Positions 53,638 through 64,000 of a DNA stretch of 64,000 nucleotides are shown piece after piece. The notes under the pieces were generated by a model. It was not told the DNA's origin. It saw nothing but the letters and a program-made list of their open reading frames with translations, and did not search any database. Position numbers and translations under genes: made by a program. The first letter of the stretch is position 1. The number at the start of each line of letters is the position of its first letter. Source of the DNA: CAVZTA01 sp963778025 (GTDB lineage Bacteria > Chloroflexota > Limnocylindria > Limnocylindrales > CSP1-4); assembly GCA_963778025.1 (NCBI GenBank), contig CAVZTA010000012.1, positions 124,001 through 188,000 of the forward strand, written 5' to 3'.

Positions 53638-55371
53638 CTACCCGCTTCCGACCGCCCTCGACGAGGACGTGTGGACGCGAAGGACCGAGCCGCGTGCCCC
53701 GAGGGCCTTCTGGAGCGCACGGACCGAGATGTCCTGGACGGGGATCGGCGAGCCGGTCGTGGTCCAGCCGCCGGGCATCGGCTTGACGCCGCGGATCGCC
53801 AGCATCGCGGCGCGGCCGGCGGCCTCGCCCATGATCATCAGCTGCGCTTCCATCCGGAGCGATCCCCAGGCGACGTGCGTCGCCGACGCCGCCACGGGGA
53901 CCAGGAGATTGAGCATCTGCGCTCGCTTGGGCGTGATGATGCGATACGGGATCGCGTAGTTGTGCTTGGAGGCCGAGAACCACCCCTCCTCGTAGAGGTA
54001 GCCATCCGAGCCCAGCCAGCGGGTGACGTCGTGCATGTCGAGGCGGTAGGACCCGACGCCGATCACGTCGCCCTTCCAGCGGTTCGTCGTGATGTCGGCC
54101 TGCCGGAGCACCGCCGTGCCGACCATCCGCCGACCCTCCCGGAGGTACAGCTGGCGCGGGAAGTGCCCGTTGTCGGTCCACTCATCGGCACACCAGCCGT
54201 AGCGTGCGAGGCGGCTTCGGATCGCCCAGTGGATCGATGGATGGGTCCGAAGGAAATACAGCAGGCCCTTCGTCCAGCGCTGGTGGGCGAGGTGGATCGA
54301 GCGTCGCTGCGCGCCGGTCGCACTGGGGTAGCTCCAGTTGCGACCCGGAAGGGCGAGGCTGACGCCCGGACCGTCGTTGACGTCGACCTTGTGGTCAAGG
54401 GTGGGCTTGACCATCAGCGCCCAGTCGAGCGTGGGCGAGCGTCCCAAACGTGCCGCGCGTGCGCGAAGGTACGCGGCGACGGCCGCGTAGTCGCTCGCGC
54501 GGTACGTGGACGGCGCCCTGAAGGCGACCCGGTTGGCCGGATCCGACGAGAGGCACAGGCGGAAGTTCGAGTCCTGGATCCCACGGTCCGCCGACCCGAC
54601 CGGCCCCGGGGCCTCGGCCGCGACCGGCGGCAACGTCATGCCGGACGGCACCCGGAACATCCGGCGCGCCGGTCTCCGACCGGCCAGGCTCTCGCCGGTG
54701 GCCGCTCGGGATTCGCGGCCGATCCGGAACGTGACCCCGGCTTCGGCAAGGAGATCGCCCTCGTACGACGCGTCGATGAAGATGGTGGCCCCGAAACGCC
54801 GGCCGGACGTCATCGCGACGGAGCGGATCCTCCGGTCGTTGACGGAGGCGCCGCCGGGTCGGACGAGTCGTTCGTTGTAGTGGACGCGGACGCCGGCCTC
54901 GCGAAGCAGGTCGATGAACACGCGCTCCGCGACGTGCGGCTCGAAGTCGAACTGCGTGGCGCGCGTGCCCTGGCGTCGCTGGATCCGCGTGAACACGCTG
55001 CGCGTGATCCCGCCGATCGTCGACGCGTCACCGACGTCGGTGTGGGCGAGCCCATTGGCCATCATCCCGCCGAGGTGGCTCGTGGGCTCCAGCAGCCGCA
55101 CCGTCGCGCCCGCCCGGGCCGCCGAGATGGCAGCGACGATGCCCCCGGGCGTCCCGCCGTAGACGAGCACATGGCTCGTCGAGGTCACGGCGGATGGCTC
55201 CAGCCGCTCGCCGGCGGCGGTCACCGGAGCGCGAAGCGGAGCCTGCAGCGGCGCGTGCGCGGCCGCCGGTGCGACGGTCCCCGGGTTCGGGATGACCAGG
55301 AGCGTCGCGGCCAGCGAGAGAGCCGCCGCGGACGACAGGCACGTCGAAACAGAGCGCGTGAATGTGGCCAT
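53638..55371 (-). CDS. Secreted FAD-dependent oxidoreductase, copy 1
   Basis: ATG 55371 begins a signal-peptide-like N-terminus (SAAALSLAATLLVIPNPGTV APAAAHA, cut likely after an Ala). The FAD fold is VLVYGGTPGGIVAAISAARA, then EPTSHLGGMMANGLAHTDVG, typical of the FAD_oxidored family (PF12831-like). Late motifs are FIDASYEGDLLAEAGVTFRI and RYGWCADEWTDNGHFPRQLY. These proteins occur with polysaccharide or lignin-type degradation, but the substrate here is unknown. A close paralogue lies 178 bases upstream of its start, so the pair is a tandem duplication. No Tat twin-arginine is evident. Confidence 0.8.
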   Translation of the reverse strand: MATFTRSVSTCLSSAAALSLAATLLVIPNPGTVAPAAAHAPLQAPLRAPVTAAGERLEPSAVTSTSHVLVYGGTPGGIVAAISAARAGATVRLLEPTSHLGGMMANGLAHTDVGDASTIGGITRSVFTRIQRRQGTRATQFDFEPHVAERVFIDLLREAGVRVHYNERLVRPGGASVNDRRIRSVAMTSGRRFGATIFIDASYEGDLLAEAGVTFRIGRESRAATGESLAGRRPARRMFRVPSGMTLPPVAAEAPGPVGSADRGIQDSNFRLCLSSDPANRVAFRAPSTYRASDYAAVAAYLRARAARLGRSPTLDWALMVKPTLDHKVDVNDGPGVSLALPGRNWSYPSATGAQRRSIHLAHQRWTKGLLYFLRTHPSIHWAIRSRLARYGWCADEWTDNGHFPRQLYLREGRRMVGTAVLRQADITTNRWKGDVIGVGSYRLDMHDVTRWLGSDGYLYEEGWFSASKHNYAIPYRIITPKRAQMLNLLVPVAASATHVAWGSLRMEAQLMIMGEAAGRAAMLAIRGVKPMPGGWTTTGSPIPVQDISVRALQKALGARGSVLRVHTSSSRAVGSG

Positions 55372-55549
55372 CGCTCGGCCTCCGTCCTGGTGCGTCGCCC
55401 CCCGGCGGAGGCCGCCTGCACCATCGAAGCGCTACGGGCCGGCGTCGAAACCCCTCGGTCAGGCAGCGCCGATCCGAAACCTCCCGACGCAGATGCACGA
55501 GCCGTGTGACACCAGCCGACCGAACGGGACGGCGGCGGCGCTCGGACGG

Positions 55550-57226
55550 TCAGCCGCTCCCGGCCGGCACCAGGGACGGCGCGATCGGCAGCTCCAGGAC
55601 CGACCCGCCCGCGCGGAGCGCCGCCTGGAGCGCTGGCACCGAGACGTCCTGGACGGGGATGGGCGAGCCGGTCGGTCGCGCCGTGCCGGCCTTCACGCCG
55701 TCGATCGCGAGGACGGCGGCGTGCCCCGCGGCCTCGCCCATGAGCATGAAATGCGGCTCCATGCGCAGCGATGCCCAGGCGACGTGCGTCGCCGAGGCCG
55801 CGACCGGGACGAGGAGATCGAGCATCTCGGCACGTCTCGGCGTGATGACCCGGTACGGGATCGCGTACGGCTGATACGCGCTCGCGAACCAGCCCTCCTC
55901 GTACACGAAGCCGTCCGCGCCGAGCCAGCGTGTGACGTCGTGGCTGTCGAGGCGGTAGGAGCCGACCGCGATGACGTCGGTCTTGGTCCGGTTCGTCGTG
56001 ACGTCGCCCTGCTGGAGCGTCGCTTCGCCTACCATCCGGCGCCCTTCACGCAGATAGAGCAGGCGAGGGAAGTAGCCGTGGTCGGCCCACTCGTCCGCGC
56101 ACCAGCCGTAGGCCGCGAGCTTCGTCCGGATCGTCGCCGGCACCGAGGGATCCGTCCGCAGGAAGTGCAGCAGACCTCTGGTCCACCGTTCGTGCGCCGC
56201 TTCGATCGCTCGTCGCTGCGTGGCGCTCGCGACGGGGTAGTTCCAGTTCCGACCGGGCAGGGCCAGGCTCACCCCGGGCCCATCGTTCACGTCGACCTTG
56301 CCGTTCGGGATGGGCTTGAGCATGAGGACCCAGTCGAGCGCGGGCACCAGGCCGGACGTCGCGGCCCGTTCCGTGACGTACGCCGTCACCGTGCTGTAGT
56401 CCGTCGCCCGGTAGCCGTCGGGGGCCGTGATCGCGATGCGGTCGGCCGGATCGGACGACAGGCAGAGACGGAAGTTCGAATCCTGGATCCCGCGGTCGCT
56501 CGAGCCCGATGCCCCGGGCGGCATCGAGGCGACCGGCGGGAGCGAGCTGCCCGCCGGCAGCCGGAACATCCGCCGCGGGCTCCGGGCGCCGGCGAGCGTC
56601 TCGCCGGTGGCCGCCCGGGACTCACGCCCGAGGCGGAACGAGACCCCGGCGTCGGCGAGGAGGTCGCCCTCGTACGACGCGTCGATGAACACCGTGGCCG
56701 CGAAGCGCCGGCCCGAACCCGTCGTCACGGACGTGATGCGCCGATCGATGACGCGCGCGCCGCCCGGCCGGACGAGCCGCTCGCCGGTCCTGACACGGAC
56801 GCCCGCCGTCCCGAGCATGTCGAGGAAGACCTGCTCGGCGACGTGCGGTTCGACCCGGAAGTCCGTCGACGAGGTGCCCTCGAGCGCCTGGATCCGGGTG
56901 AACACCTCGCGGGCGATGCCGCCGACGGTCGCGCGATCGCCGATATCGGTCACCGAGAGGCCGTTGGTCATCATCCCGCCGACCCGGCTCGTGGGCTCGA
57001 GCAGCGTGACCTTCGCACCAGCACGCGCCGCGGCGATGGCGGCGAGGATCCCGCCGGGCGTCCCTCCGTAGACGACGACATCCGACCGGATGGCCACGGC
57101 GCCGGGCGGGCGGCGGCCCGGCCGCAGCGACCGGGCGCGGGAGCCAGGCACCCGGAATCAGCGACGCGAGGGCGATGATGGCGGCGAGCGAGTGCCGCCT
57201 CAGCGGCGGTTCCTCCGCGGGGCCAT
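55550..57226 (-). CDS. Secreted FAD-dependent oxidoreductase, copy 2 (frame break near 57115)
   Basis: A paralogue of copy 1, sharing FIDASYEGDLLADAGVSFRL, GRNWNYPVASATQ and GWCADEWADHGYFPRLLYLR. The catalytic body starts VVVYGGTPGGILAAIAAARA. A signal peptide, RHSLAAIIALASLIPGAWLP and then RPVAAAG, lies just upstream but in another frame, so a one-base indel near 57115 is needed. The likely ATG at 57226 (MAPRRNRR) needs another near 57203. With both corrected this would be a secreted protein like copy 1. The gene end and the next ATG are separated by 178 bases. Confidence 0.75.
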
Positions 57227-57599
57227 CGTGCGATCTCCGACCAGGTGCCCCGACCCTCCCCGGTGGAGGCCGCGCACACCTTCGCGGCGCGAGCATCGGG
57301 CGTTCGGTCGCCGGTGGGCGACGCCGTCGGGTGCAGTGTGTGAGGTCGACAGTGTGCCAGCGAGACGCGCCGCTGACACCGTCCGGTGCGCATGGGCGAC
57401 GTTTCCTGCGCATCGTGGCCGATGTCGACCACGCCCTGGCGTGATTCGCAGCTCGACGGGCGTGTGCCGACGAGAATCGCGTTGACCCAGTCACCCGCCG
57501 TGTGGCACCATCGCGGCGTCCCCGTCCCGCGGTGCGCAACCCCCGTCTCGTATCGCGCACCCCGAACCATCGGAACCCGCATCGAGGCCGTGCCCGATC
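57227..57599. other. Divergent spacer, 373 bases, upstream of the aminotransferase
   Basis: No convincing ORF is seen. A promoter-like pair, TTGACC (57482-57487) and CACCAT (57506-57511) with an 18-base spacer, points to the aminotransferase gene and leaves a leader of about 80 bases. The left side (57227-57480) shows nothing recognisable beyond G/C-rich runs. Confidence 0.45.
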
Positions 57600-58991
57600 A
57601 TGACCACCGAGCCCACCGTGTCGGCGCCGACCATCCGCCGCGACCGCCAGCTCGAGCTCTACCGTCGCGCGCTCCAGCACCTGCCGGGCGGCACGGATTC
57701 GAACTTCCGGGCGTGGGGTGAGGACACGATCTACGTGGACCGCGGCCAGGGCGGCCGCGTGTGGGACATGGACGGCAACGAGTTCGTCGACCTGCGGATG
57801 GGCTACGGGCCGGTGATCCTCGGGCACGCCGATGCGCGCGTCGACGACTACGTGAACGAGCGCATGCGCCGCGGCGTCAGCTTCAGCCTCACGAGCGAGG
57901 ACGAGGTCCGCACCGCGGAGCTCATCGCCGAGCTGACCGGCTGGGTCGAGATGGCCCGGATGACGGTCTCGGGCACCGAGGCCACGATGCACGCGATGCG
58001 GCTCGCCCGGGCGTACACGGGTCGGGACAAGATCGTGAAGTTCGAGGGCCAGTACCACGGGGTCCACGACTACGCGCTGATCAGCGTCGGCCCCAACGAC
58101 ATGTCGGAGCTGGGACCGGAGGACAATCCCGTCGCCCTCGCCTGGGGCCGGGGCATCCCGGCTTCCGTGGCCGAGACGATCATCCCGGCGCGCTACAACG
58201 ACATCGAGTTCCTGCGCTCGCTGTTCGAGCGCCACGGCGAGGAGATCGCGGCGATCATCGTCGAGCCGGTGCTCGGCAATGCGCAGGCGATCCTCCCGCA
58301 GCCGGGCTTCCACCAGGCGATGCGGGCGCTCACCGAGGAGTTCGGGATCCTCCTGATCTTCGACGAGGTGAAGACCGGCTTCCGGCTCGCGAAGGGCGGC
58401 GCCGCCGAGTTCTTCGGCATCAGGCCCGACCTCGCGACGTACGCCAAGGCCATGGGCAATGGCTACCCGGCGGCCGCGTTCGCCGGCCGGCGCCCGATCA
58501 TGGAGCTGCTGCCCGACAAGGTGAGCCATGGCGGCACGTACGCCGGCAACCGCGTCGCCGCCGCCGCCGCCGTGAAGACGCTGGGCATCCTCCGCGACAC
58601 CGACGCGCTCGAGACGATCCACGCCACGGGCCGCCGCGTCCAGGCGGGGCTCACCGAGGTCCTCAACCCGACCGGGCTGCCGTGGCAGTTCACCGGCCAT
58701 CCCTCGATGTTCGGGATCATGTTCACGGACCAGCCGGTGACCGAATATCGCCACTGGGCGAACACCGACCACGAGCTCTACGACGCGATCGCGATCGGCA
58801 TGCACGCCCGCGGCGCGATGCCGGAGCCCGACAGCCGCGAACCGTGGTTCATGTGCGAGGCGCACAGCGAAGGTGACATCGTGGATCGCGTCGTGACCGC
58901 ATTCGAGGACTCGCTGCAGGCGGCGCTCGACGCCCGCGCCCACGGCAGTGCGACCGCAAGCAGCGGCGCCAGCCAGGCGCAGCACGGCTGA
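57600..58991 (+). CDS. Class III aminotransferase, glutamate-1-semialdehyde aminomutase-like
   Basis: A PLP enzyme of the GSA/omega-aminotransferase group. LPGGTDSNFRAWGEDTIYVD, VRTAELIAELTGW and TYAKAMGNGYPAAAFAGRRP (PLP Lys near residue 280) are visible, with the phosphate and cofactor residues EPVLGN and FDEVKTGFRLAKGG. HemL-type members rearrange GSA to aminolevulinate. The LPGGTDSN opening is close to HemL, but side branches act on other amino acids, and no other haem gene lies here. It is followed after 19 bases by an IclR regulator, so it is more likely a catabolic transaminase under that regulator. Confidence 0.85.
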   Translation: MTTEPTVSAPTIRRDRQLELYRRALQHLPGGTDSNFRAWGEDTIYVDRGQGGRVWDMDGNEFVDLRMGYGPVILGHADARVDDYVNERMRRGVSFSLTSEDEVRTAELIAELTGWVEMARMTVSGTEATMHAMRLARAYTGRDKIVKFEGQYHGVHDYALISVGPNDMSELGPEDNPVALAWGRGIPASVAETIIPARYNDIEFLRSLFERHGEEIAAIIVEPVLGNAQAILPQPGFHQAMRALTEEFGILLIFDEVKTGFRLAKGGAAEFFGIRPDLATYAKAMGNGYPAAAFAGRRPIMELLPDKVSHGGTYAGNRVAAAAAVKTLGILRDTDALETIHATGRRVQAGLTEVLNPTGLPWQFTGHPSMFGIMFTDQPVTEYRHWANTDHELYDAIAIGMHARGAMPEPDSREPWFMCEAHSEGDIVDRVVTAFEDSLQAALDARAHGSATASSGASQAQHG

Positions 58992-59010
58992 CGGGGACGA
59001 GGAGGGCTGG

Positions 59011-59829
59011 ATGACGCTCGACGGCAACGCGGTCCGATCGGTCGATCGGGCGGCCGCCCTGCTCCTCGCGCTGGGCGACAGCCACGGGGAGGCAGGGGTC
59101 ACCGAGCTCGCCCGGAAGCTCGGTCTCCACAAGTCGACGGCGTCGCGGCTGCTCGCGACGCTCCAGAAGCGCGGGCTGGTCGAGCAGGACGACGAGACCG
59201 GCAAGTACCGCCTGGGGATCGTCGTCATCCGCCTGGCGGAGCGCGCCGAGCGGACGCTCGACCTGCGCTCCATCGCGATGCCCGAGCTGGAGCGCCTGGC
59301 GCGCCTCACGCACGAGACGACCGGTCTCGGCGTCCTCGACGGCGACCAGCTCCTCACGGTCGCGCAGGCCGATGGGCCGAACCTCGTCGCCGTCGGCGAC
59401 TGGACCGGCCGGAGCGTCCCGCTCCACTGCGTCGCCTCGGGCAAGGTGCTCATGGCCGCGCTCGCCGAGCGCGAGGTCATGCGCCTCGTCCGCCGCGGGC
59501 TCGACAAGTTCACCGACCGGACGATCGTCGACCTCGAACCGCTCCTCGAGGAGCTCGCCCGGATCCGCCGACGCGGCTACGCGACGGCCATCGGCGAGTA
59601 CGAGCCCGGCCTGCACGCGGTCTCGGCGCCGGTCCACGACGCGCGCGGCGCGGTCATCGCCGCGGTCGACGTCTGGGGCCCGGCGTTCCGGCTCACGCCG
59701 CGCCGCATCCCGGAGCTCGCGACGCAGGTGCGCGAGGCGGCCGCCGCCGTGTCGCTGCGCCTGGGCGGGCAGCCGAGCCTGGCCGCGGACCGTGCGCCGC
59801 GCGCGATCACGGGCGACGTCGCCGTCTGA
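59011..59829 (+). CDS. IclR-family transcription regulator
   Basis: The N-terminal winged helix-turn-helix is RSVDRAAALLLALGDSHGEA, then GVTELARKLGLHKSTASRLL (residues 29-48). The C-terminal effector domain has the IclR segment VPLHCVASGKVLMAALAERE and ATAIGEYEPGLHAVSAPVHD. IclR proteins typically repress or activate a nearby catabolic operon in response to a small ligand. ATG 59011 follows GGAGGGCTGG. It probably controls the aminotransferase upstream. Confidence 0.88.
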   Translation: MTLDGNAVRSVDRAAALLLALGDSHGEAGVTELARKLGLHKSTASRLLATLQKRGLVEQDDETGKYRLGIVVIRLAERAERTLDLRSIAMPELERLARLTHETTGLGVLDGDQLLTVAQADGPNLVAVGDWTGRSVPLHCVASGKVLMAALAEREVMRLVRRGLDKFTDRTIVDLEPLLEELARIRRRGYATAIGEYEPGLHAVSAPVHDARGAVIAAVDVWGPAFRLTPRRIPELATQVREAAAAVSLRLGGQPSLAADRAPRAITGDVAV

Positions 59830-59884
59830 GCCACCGGGCCGGCGGGTCCAGCTGGACGACCGCCGCCGCGCCGCTTCCGGGCGC

Positions 59885-59890
59885 TAGGCT
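59885..59890 (+). promoter_or_regulatory. -10 hexamer TAGGCT, leaderless mscS
   Basis: TAGGCT ends eight bases before ATG 59899, matching the leaderless pattern seen at trpS, the methylase-like gene and others. Confidence 0.5.
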
Positions 59891-59898
59891 TCCGCGCG

Positions 59899-60840
59899 AT
59901 GCCCGACGTCGACCCCCAGCTGTGGAACGACATCGCGGATGCGCTCCGCGGCCCCGTCCTGCACGTCGTGATCATCGTGATCGTCGCCCTGATCGTGATG
60001 CGGCTGGTGACGGTGTCGATCCACGGGGCGGTGAAGCGGTTCCTCGACCGGCAGGCGACCGAGGGGACCTCGCGGGACCTCTCGGCGGTCGAGATCGAGA
60101 AGCGGATCAAGACGCTCGGCGGGCTCGGCGCGGCGATCGCCCGCACGTTCATCGCGGTGATCGCGGGGTTGATGATCTTCCACGAGCTGGACTTCGACAT
60201 CGGGCCGGCGATCGCGGGGCTGGGGGTCGTGGGGATCGCGGTGGGCTTCGGGGCGCAGAGCCTGGTGCGCGATTACTTCACGGGCGCGCTCATCCTCATC
60301 GAGAACCAGTTCTCGAAGGGCGACATCGTGACGCTCGCCGGGGTGACGGGCACGGTCGAGGACTTCGGCCTGCGGCGGACCACGCTCCGCGACCTCGACG
60401 GGGTCGTCCATACCGTGCCCAACGGGGAGATCAAGGTCGCCTCGAACCGGACGCGCGGCTGGGCCCGCATCAACCTCGAGGTGACCGTCGTGTACGGCAC
60501 CGACATCGAGGAGGCCACCGCGGTCGTCGACGCCGTGGGCCAGGCGATGCTCGAGGATCCCGCATGGTCGCGGCGGGTGCTCGCGGCGCCGCATGTCGCG
60601 CGGCTGCAGGCGCTGAGCGAGAACGGCGTCACGCTCAAGGTCCTGGGCACCGTGCGCCCCGGCGACCAGCCCGCGGCCACCGGGGAGTTGCGCAAGCGCC
60701 TGCTGGCGGCGTTCACCGCCAAGGGCATCGAGATCCCGGCCTCCCAGCGTGTCGTCCTCGTGCGCGACCCGCAGATCGACCCGCCGCAGCCGGGCAGCGC
60801 GACGACGCCGCCCGCGGACCCGGGGGAGCTCCTGGGCTGA
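59899..60840 (+). CDS. Small-conductance mechanosensitive channel, MscS family
   Basis: Three N-terminal helices are visible (VLHVVIIVIVALIVMRLV; GLGAAIARTFIAVIAGLMIF; AIAGLGVVGIAVGFGAQSLV). The Gly/Ala-rich pore helix then leads into RDYFTGALILIENQFSKGDI, TLAGVTGTVEDFGLRRTTLR and PNGEIKVASN, the MscS beta domain. The C-terminal cytoplasmic cage is present. It opens under membrane tension to release solutes. At 313 residues it is a compact MscS without extra N-terminal helices. Confidence 0.93.
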   Translation: MPDVDPQLWNDIADALRGPVLHVVIIVIVALIVMRLVTVSIHGAVKRFLDRQATEGTSRDLSAVEIEKRIKTLGGLGAAIARTFIAVIAGLMIFHELDFDIGPAIAGLGVVGIAVGFGAQSLVRDYFTGALILIENQFSKGDIVTLAGVTGTVEDFGLRRTTLRDLDGVVHTVPNGEIKVASNRTRGWARINLEVTVVYGTDIEEATAVVDAVGQAMLEDPAWSRRVLAAPHVARLQALSENGVTLKVLGTVRPGDQPAATGELRKRLLAAFTAKGIEIPASQRVVLVRDPQIDPPQPGSATTPPADPGELLG

Positions 60841-60876
60841 CCCGATCCGCGCGCCATCCCGGGCGAGCTGACTGCC

Positions 60877-61500
60877 TCAGCCGTTAGGCGGTCGCCAGGG
60901 CTCGTGCTCGTGCGCCAGCCAGACCAGCTCGGGGTCGAGCGCACGCACCAGCAGCTGACCCTCGGTGTGCGGCTCGTCGAGCTCACCGTGCCAAACGGCG
61001 AGGTCGCCCGCGATGACGACCGGACGCCCGCCTGTCTCGACGACGACCACCTGCGTCCCGCGGGTGTGGCCCGGCGCGGGGACGAGTCGGACGCCCGGAA
61101 GCAGCTCGAGCTCGCCGTCGACCGGTACGTACTCCACGCCGGGCGCGTCGACCCACTCGCGGATCGTGTAGTCGTCCTGGGTGCGCGCGTCGTCGAGCTC
61201 CTGACGCTGGACGTAGATCGGCTTGCCGGCGAACAGGTGGTTGCCGCCGCAGTGGTCGAAGTGCAGGTGGGTGTTGACGACGATGTCGATGCCGGCGAGG
61301 TCGACGTCCTGCTCGCTCAGCGGCTGGAGGCGGGGGTCCATGTCGGCCACAGCCGGGTGCAGCTCCGTCATGCCGGTGTCGACCAGGACGCGCGCGTCGG
61401 GATGGTCGATGACATGCACGTAGACCGGCATCAGCTCGCCCTCGGCGAGGAGGTCGGCGACGCGGATCGGCGTGATGGTGATCGAGGCGGGGGCCTTCAT
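60877..61500 (-). CDS. Metallo-beta-lactamase-fold hydrolase, N-acyl-homoserine-lactonase-like
   Basis: This 207-residue protein has the dinuclear zinc motif NTHLHFDHCGGNHLFAG (HxHxDH), DTGMTELHPA upstream, APGHTRGTQVVVVET and IAGDLAVWHGELDEPH. It is close to AiiA-type lactonases in size and pattern. Quorum quenching is one possible role, but many members hydrolyse other lactones or esters. ATG 61500 lacks a strong ribosome-binding site. It is convergent with mscS, 36 bases apart. Confidence 0.8.
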   Translation of the reverse strand: MKAPASITITPIRVADLLAEGELMPVYVHVIDHPDARVLVDTGMTELHPAVADMDPRLQPLSEQDVDLAGIDIVVNTHLHFDHCGGNHLFAGKPIYVQRQELDDARTQDDYTIREWVDAPGVEYVPVDGELELLPGVRLVPAPGHTRGTQVVVVETGGRPVVIAGDLAVWHGELDEPHTEGQLLVRALDPELVWLAHEHEPWRPPNG

Positions 61501-61744
61501 CGTGGACTGCCCGCTGCGGTCGTGGTGATGTGCGTCATGGTGACCTCATGTTCCAGTCACCCACTCAGACGCGCCGCTCGGCCGGAACTCATCGCTGCGC
61601 GCCGGCGCGGCTGGCGATCGGACCGTCACGCGGAGTCCCCCGGCGGTTCGTGACACGTGCTGACCGCACCACGCGGTACCGTCGCGGCGCCCCTCGATCC
61701 GCCTGCGTCGCGCCGCTCGCGACGCCCGCCAAGCCCAGGAGTCG

Positions 61745-62311
61745 GTGCTGATGGAGTTCCTCGATGCAGACGGGCGCTATCGCTCGGAGCATGCGGCCCC
61801 CCAACCGCCCGCTGCCGGCGATGAGACGGCGATGCTGCTCGGGTTCCTCGAGCGCCAGCGCGCCACGTTCGCGTGGAAGAGCGCCGGGTTGGACGAAGCC
61901 GGACTCGGCGCGCGGCTCGGCACGTCCGAGATGACGCTGGGCGGCATGCTGAAGCACCTCGCCCGACTCGAGGACGACATGAGTCGTGAGTGGCTGCTGG
62001 GCCAGGGCCAGGTCCCGCCGTGGAGCGAGATCGACTGGGACTCCGACCCGACGTGGGACTGGCGCACCGGGAAGGACGAGCCGCCGCAGGTCCTGTACGC
62101 GCGCTGGCAGGACGCCGTGGATCGCGCACGGGTGGTGTTCGCGGGCGAGCTCGTGAGCGGCGGTCGCAGCATCGCGGACGCCCGCGAGCCGTTCCCGAGC
62201 CCGCGCTACGTCCTGCTCGACATGATCGAGGAGTACGCCCGCCACAACGGTCACGCCGATCTGATCCGCGAGTCGGTCGACGGGCTCGTGGGTCACGATC
62301 CGCCGGCCTGA
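61745..62311 (+). CDS. DinB-like (DUF664) metal-binding helical protein
   Basis: The protein has the DinB/DUF664 pattern: MLLGFLERQRATFAWKSAGL, TSEMTLGGMLKHLARLEDDM (first His), and DMIEEYARHNGHADLIRESV (last His pair). Family proteins are four-helix bundles with a divalent metal, often thiol-dependent transferases such as mycothiol or bacillithiol S-transferases. Start GTG 61745 or ATG 61751; AGGAG lies at 61736. A possible -10 TACCGT lies near 61676. It stands alone. Confidence 0.8.
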   Translation: MLMEFLDADGRYRSEHAAPQPPAAGDETAMLLGFLERQRATFAWKSAGLDEAGLGARLGTSEMTLGGMLKHLARLEDDMSREWLLGQGQVPPWSEIDWDSDPTWDWRTGKDEPPQVLYARWQDAVDRARVVFAGELVSGGRSIADAREPFPSPRYVLLDMIEEYARHNGHADLIRESVDGLVGHDPPA

Positions 62312-62378
62312 CCGCGCCGGGCCCGACGGGACGCAGGCCCGACGGCGCCCCACGGTCGGCGGGGAGCACGGAGCGCGC

Positions 62379-62384
62379 TACGAT
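62379..62384 (+). promoter_or_regulatory. -10 hexamer TACGAT of the right-end synthetase
   Basis: TACGAT is 44 bases before GTG 62429, giving a leader of about 38 bases with AGAGGAG as ribosome-binding site. This transcript is leadered, unlike many others here. Confidence 0.45.
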
Positions 62385-62428
62385 GACCTCCACCCCGTCC
62401 GTCCGTGCGCTGCGAGCAGAGGAGCCCA

Positions 62429-64000
<1,572 letters not shown>

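Noticed and set aside
57300..57600. Small RNA or tRNA in the divergent spacer
   Set aside because: No cloverleaf, CCA or conserved anticodon-arm sequence could be recognised on either strand.
52570..59513. Very long open frames (979 and 963 codons) over the flavoprotein pair and neighbours
   Set aside because: They lie antisense or out of frame to genes with clear domains and are low-complexity. A short part of the 963-codon frame is real signal peptide of flavoprotein copy 2.

Overview
The window is one contiguous stretch of a very GC-rich bacterial chromosome (roughly 70% G+C by eye). It is densely coded on both strands, with frequent 1-4 base ATGA/GTGA gene overlaps and many GTG/TTG starts. 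I see no rRNA, tRNA, prophage, insertion sequence or CRISPR array. Gene content and style (PYROXD2-like flavoproteins, AI-2E/SurE/TrpS run, acetyl-CoA carboxylase plus type II fatty-acid genes, DinB, PPOX and DUF885 proteins) suggest an uncultured Chloroflexota, possibly Limnocylindria-like. That placement is inference; no marker gene here proves it.

Layout: 1-4455 holds a kinase fragment, a YciI protein, a GcvT-family/M20 peptidase pair and a damaged VapBC-type toxin-antitoxin module. 4620-8433 holds two PYROXD2-like flavoproteins and a convergent PPOX protein. 8641-12588 is a leftward run trpS > AI-2E transporter > surE > yidB-like. 12885-17083 carries an MHS-type symporter, an acyl-CoA synthetase and a dehalogenase-like HAD protein. 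17156-23208 contains hom, thrC, thrB and lysC (aspartate-family amino acids), with a dienelactone hydrolase and a small unknown gene facing the other way. 23205-34989 is a lipid block: birA, an ECF sigma factor with a membrane partner, accD, accA, a biotin-carrier-like paralogue without the biotin lysine, accC, fabZ, a phosphoesterase, fabF, accB, fabH and fabG. 35148-45783 has a membrane protein, an rfbC-like epimerase, a metallo-beta-lactamase/rhodanese fusion, two GGDEF proteins, DNA polymerase X/PHP, a membrane protein and a TPR protein. 46083-48881 is a 932-residue DNA-methylase-like protein with degenerate catalytic motifs and a nuclease-like C-terminus, the most unusual protein here. 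48998-64000 holds a DUF885 hydrolase, an amino-acid-oxidase-like enzyme divergent from an alcohol dehydrogenase, two tandem secreted flavoproteins, a GSA-type aminotransferase with an IclR regulator, MscS, a lactonase-like hydrolase, DinB and an acetyl-CoA synthetase running off the end.

The genes link up in places. Acetate or propionate may be imported by the symporter, activated by the two synthetases, carboxylated by ACC (charged by BirA) and elongated by the Fab enzymes. hom, thrC, thrB and lysC cover most of the aspartate-to-threonine route; asd is not here.

Two window-wide properties matter for any reader. First, at least nine transcription units have a -10-like hexamer 6-8 bases before the start codon, which points to leaderless mRNAs. 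Second, about ten otherwise well-conserved genes are broken by single-base frame changes, mostly in G/C runs. This looks more like assembly indel error than widespread pseudogenes. Intergenic spacers carry unusual short repeats, including two 179-bp elements with the same three-repeat layout.
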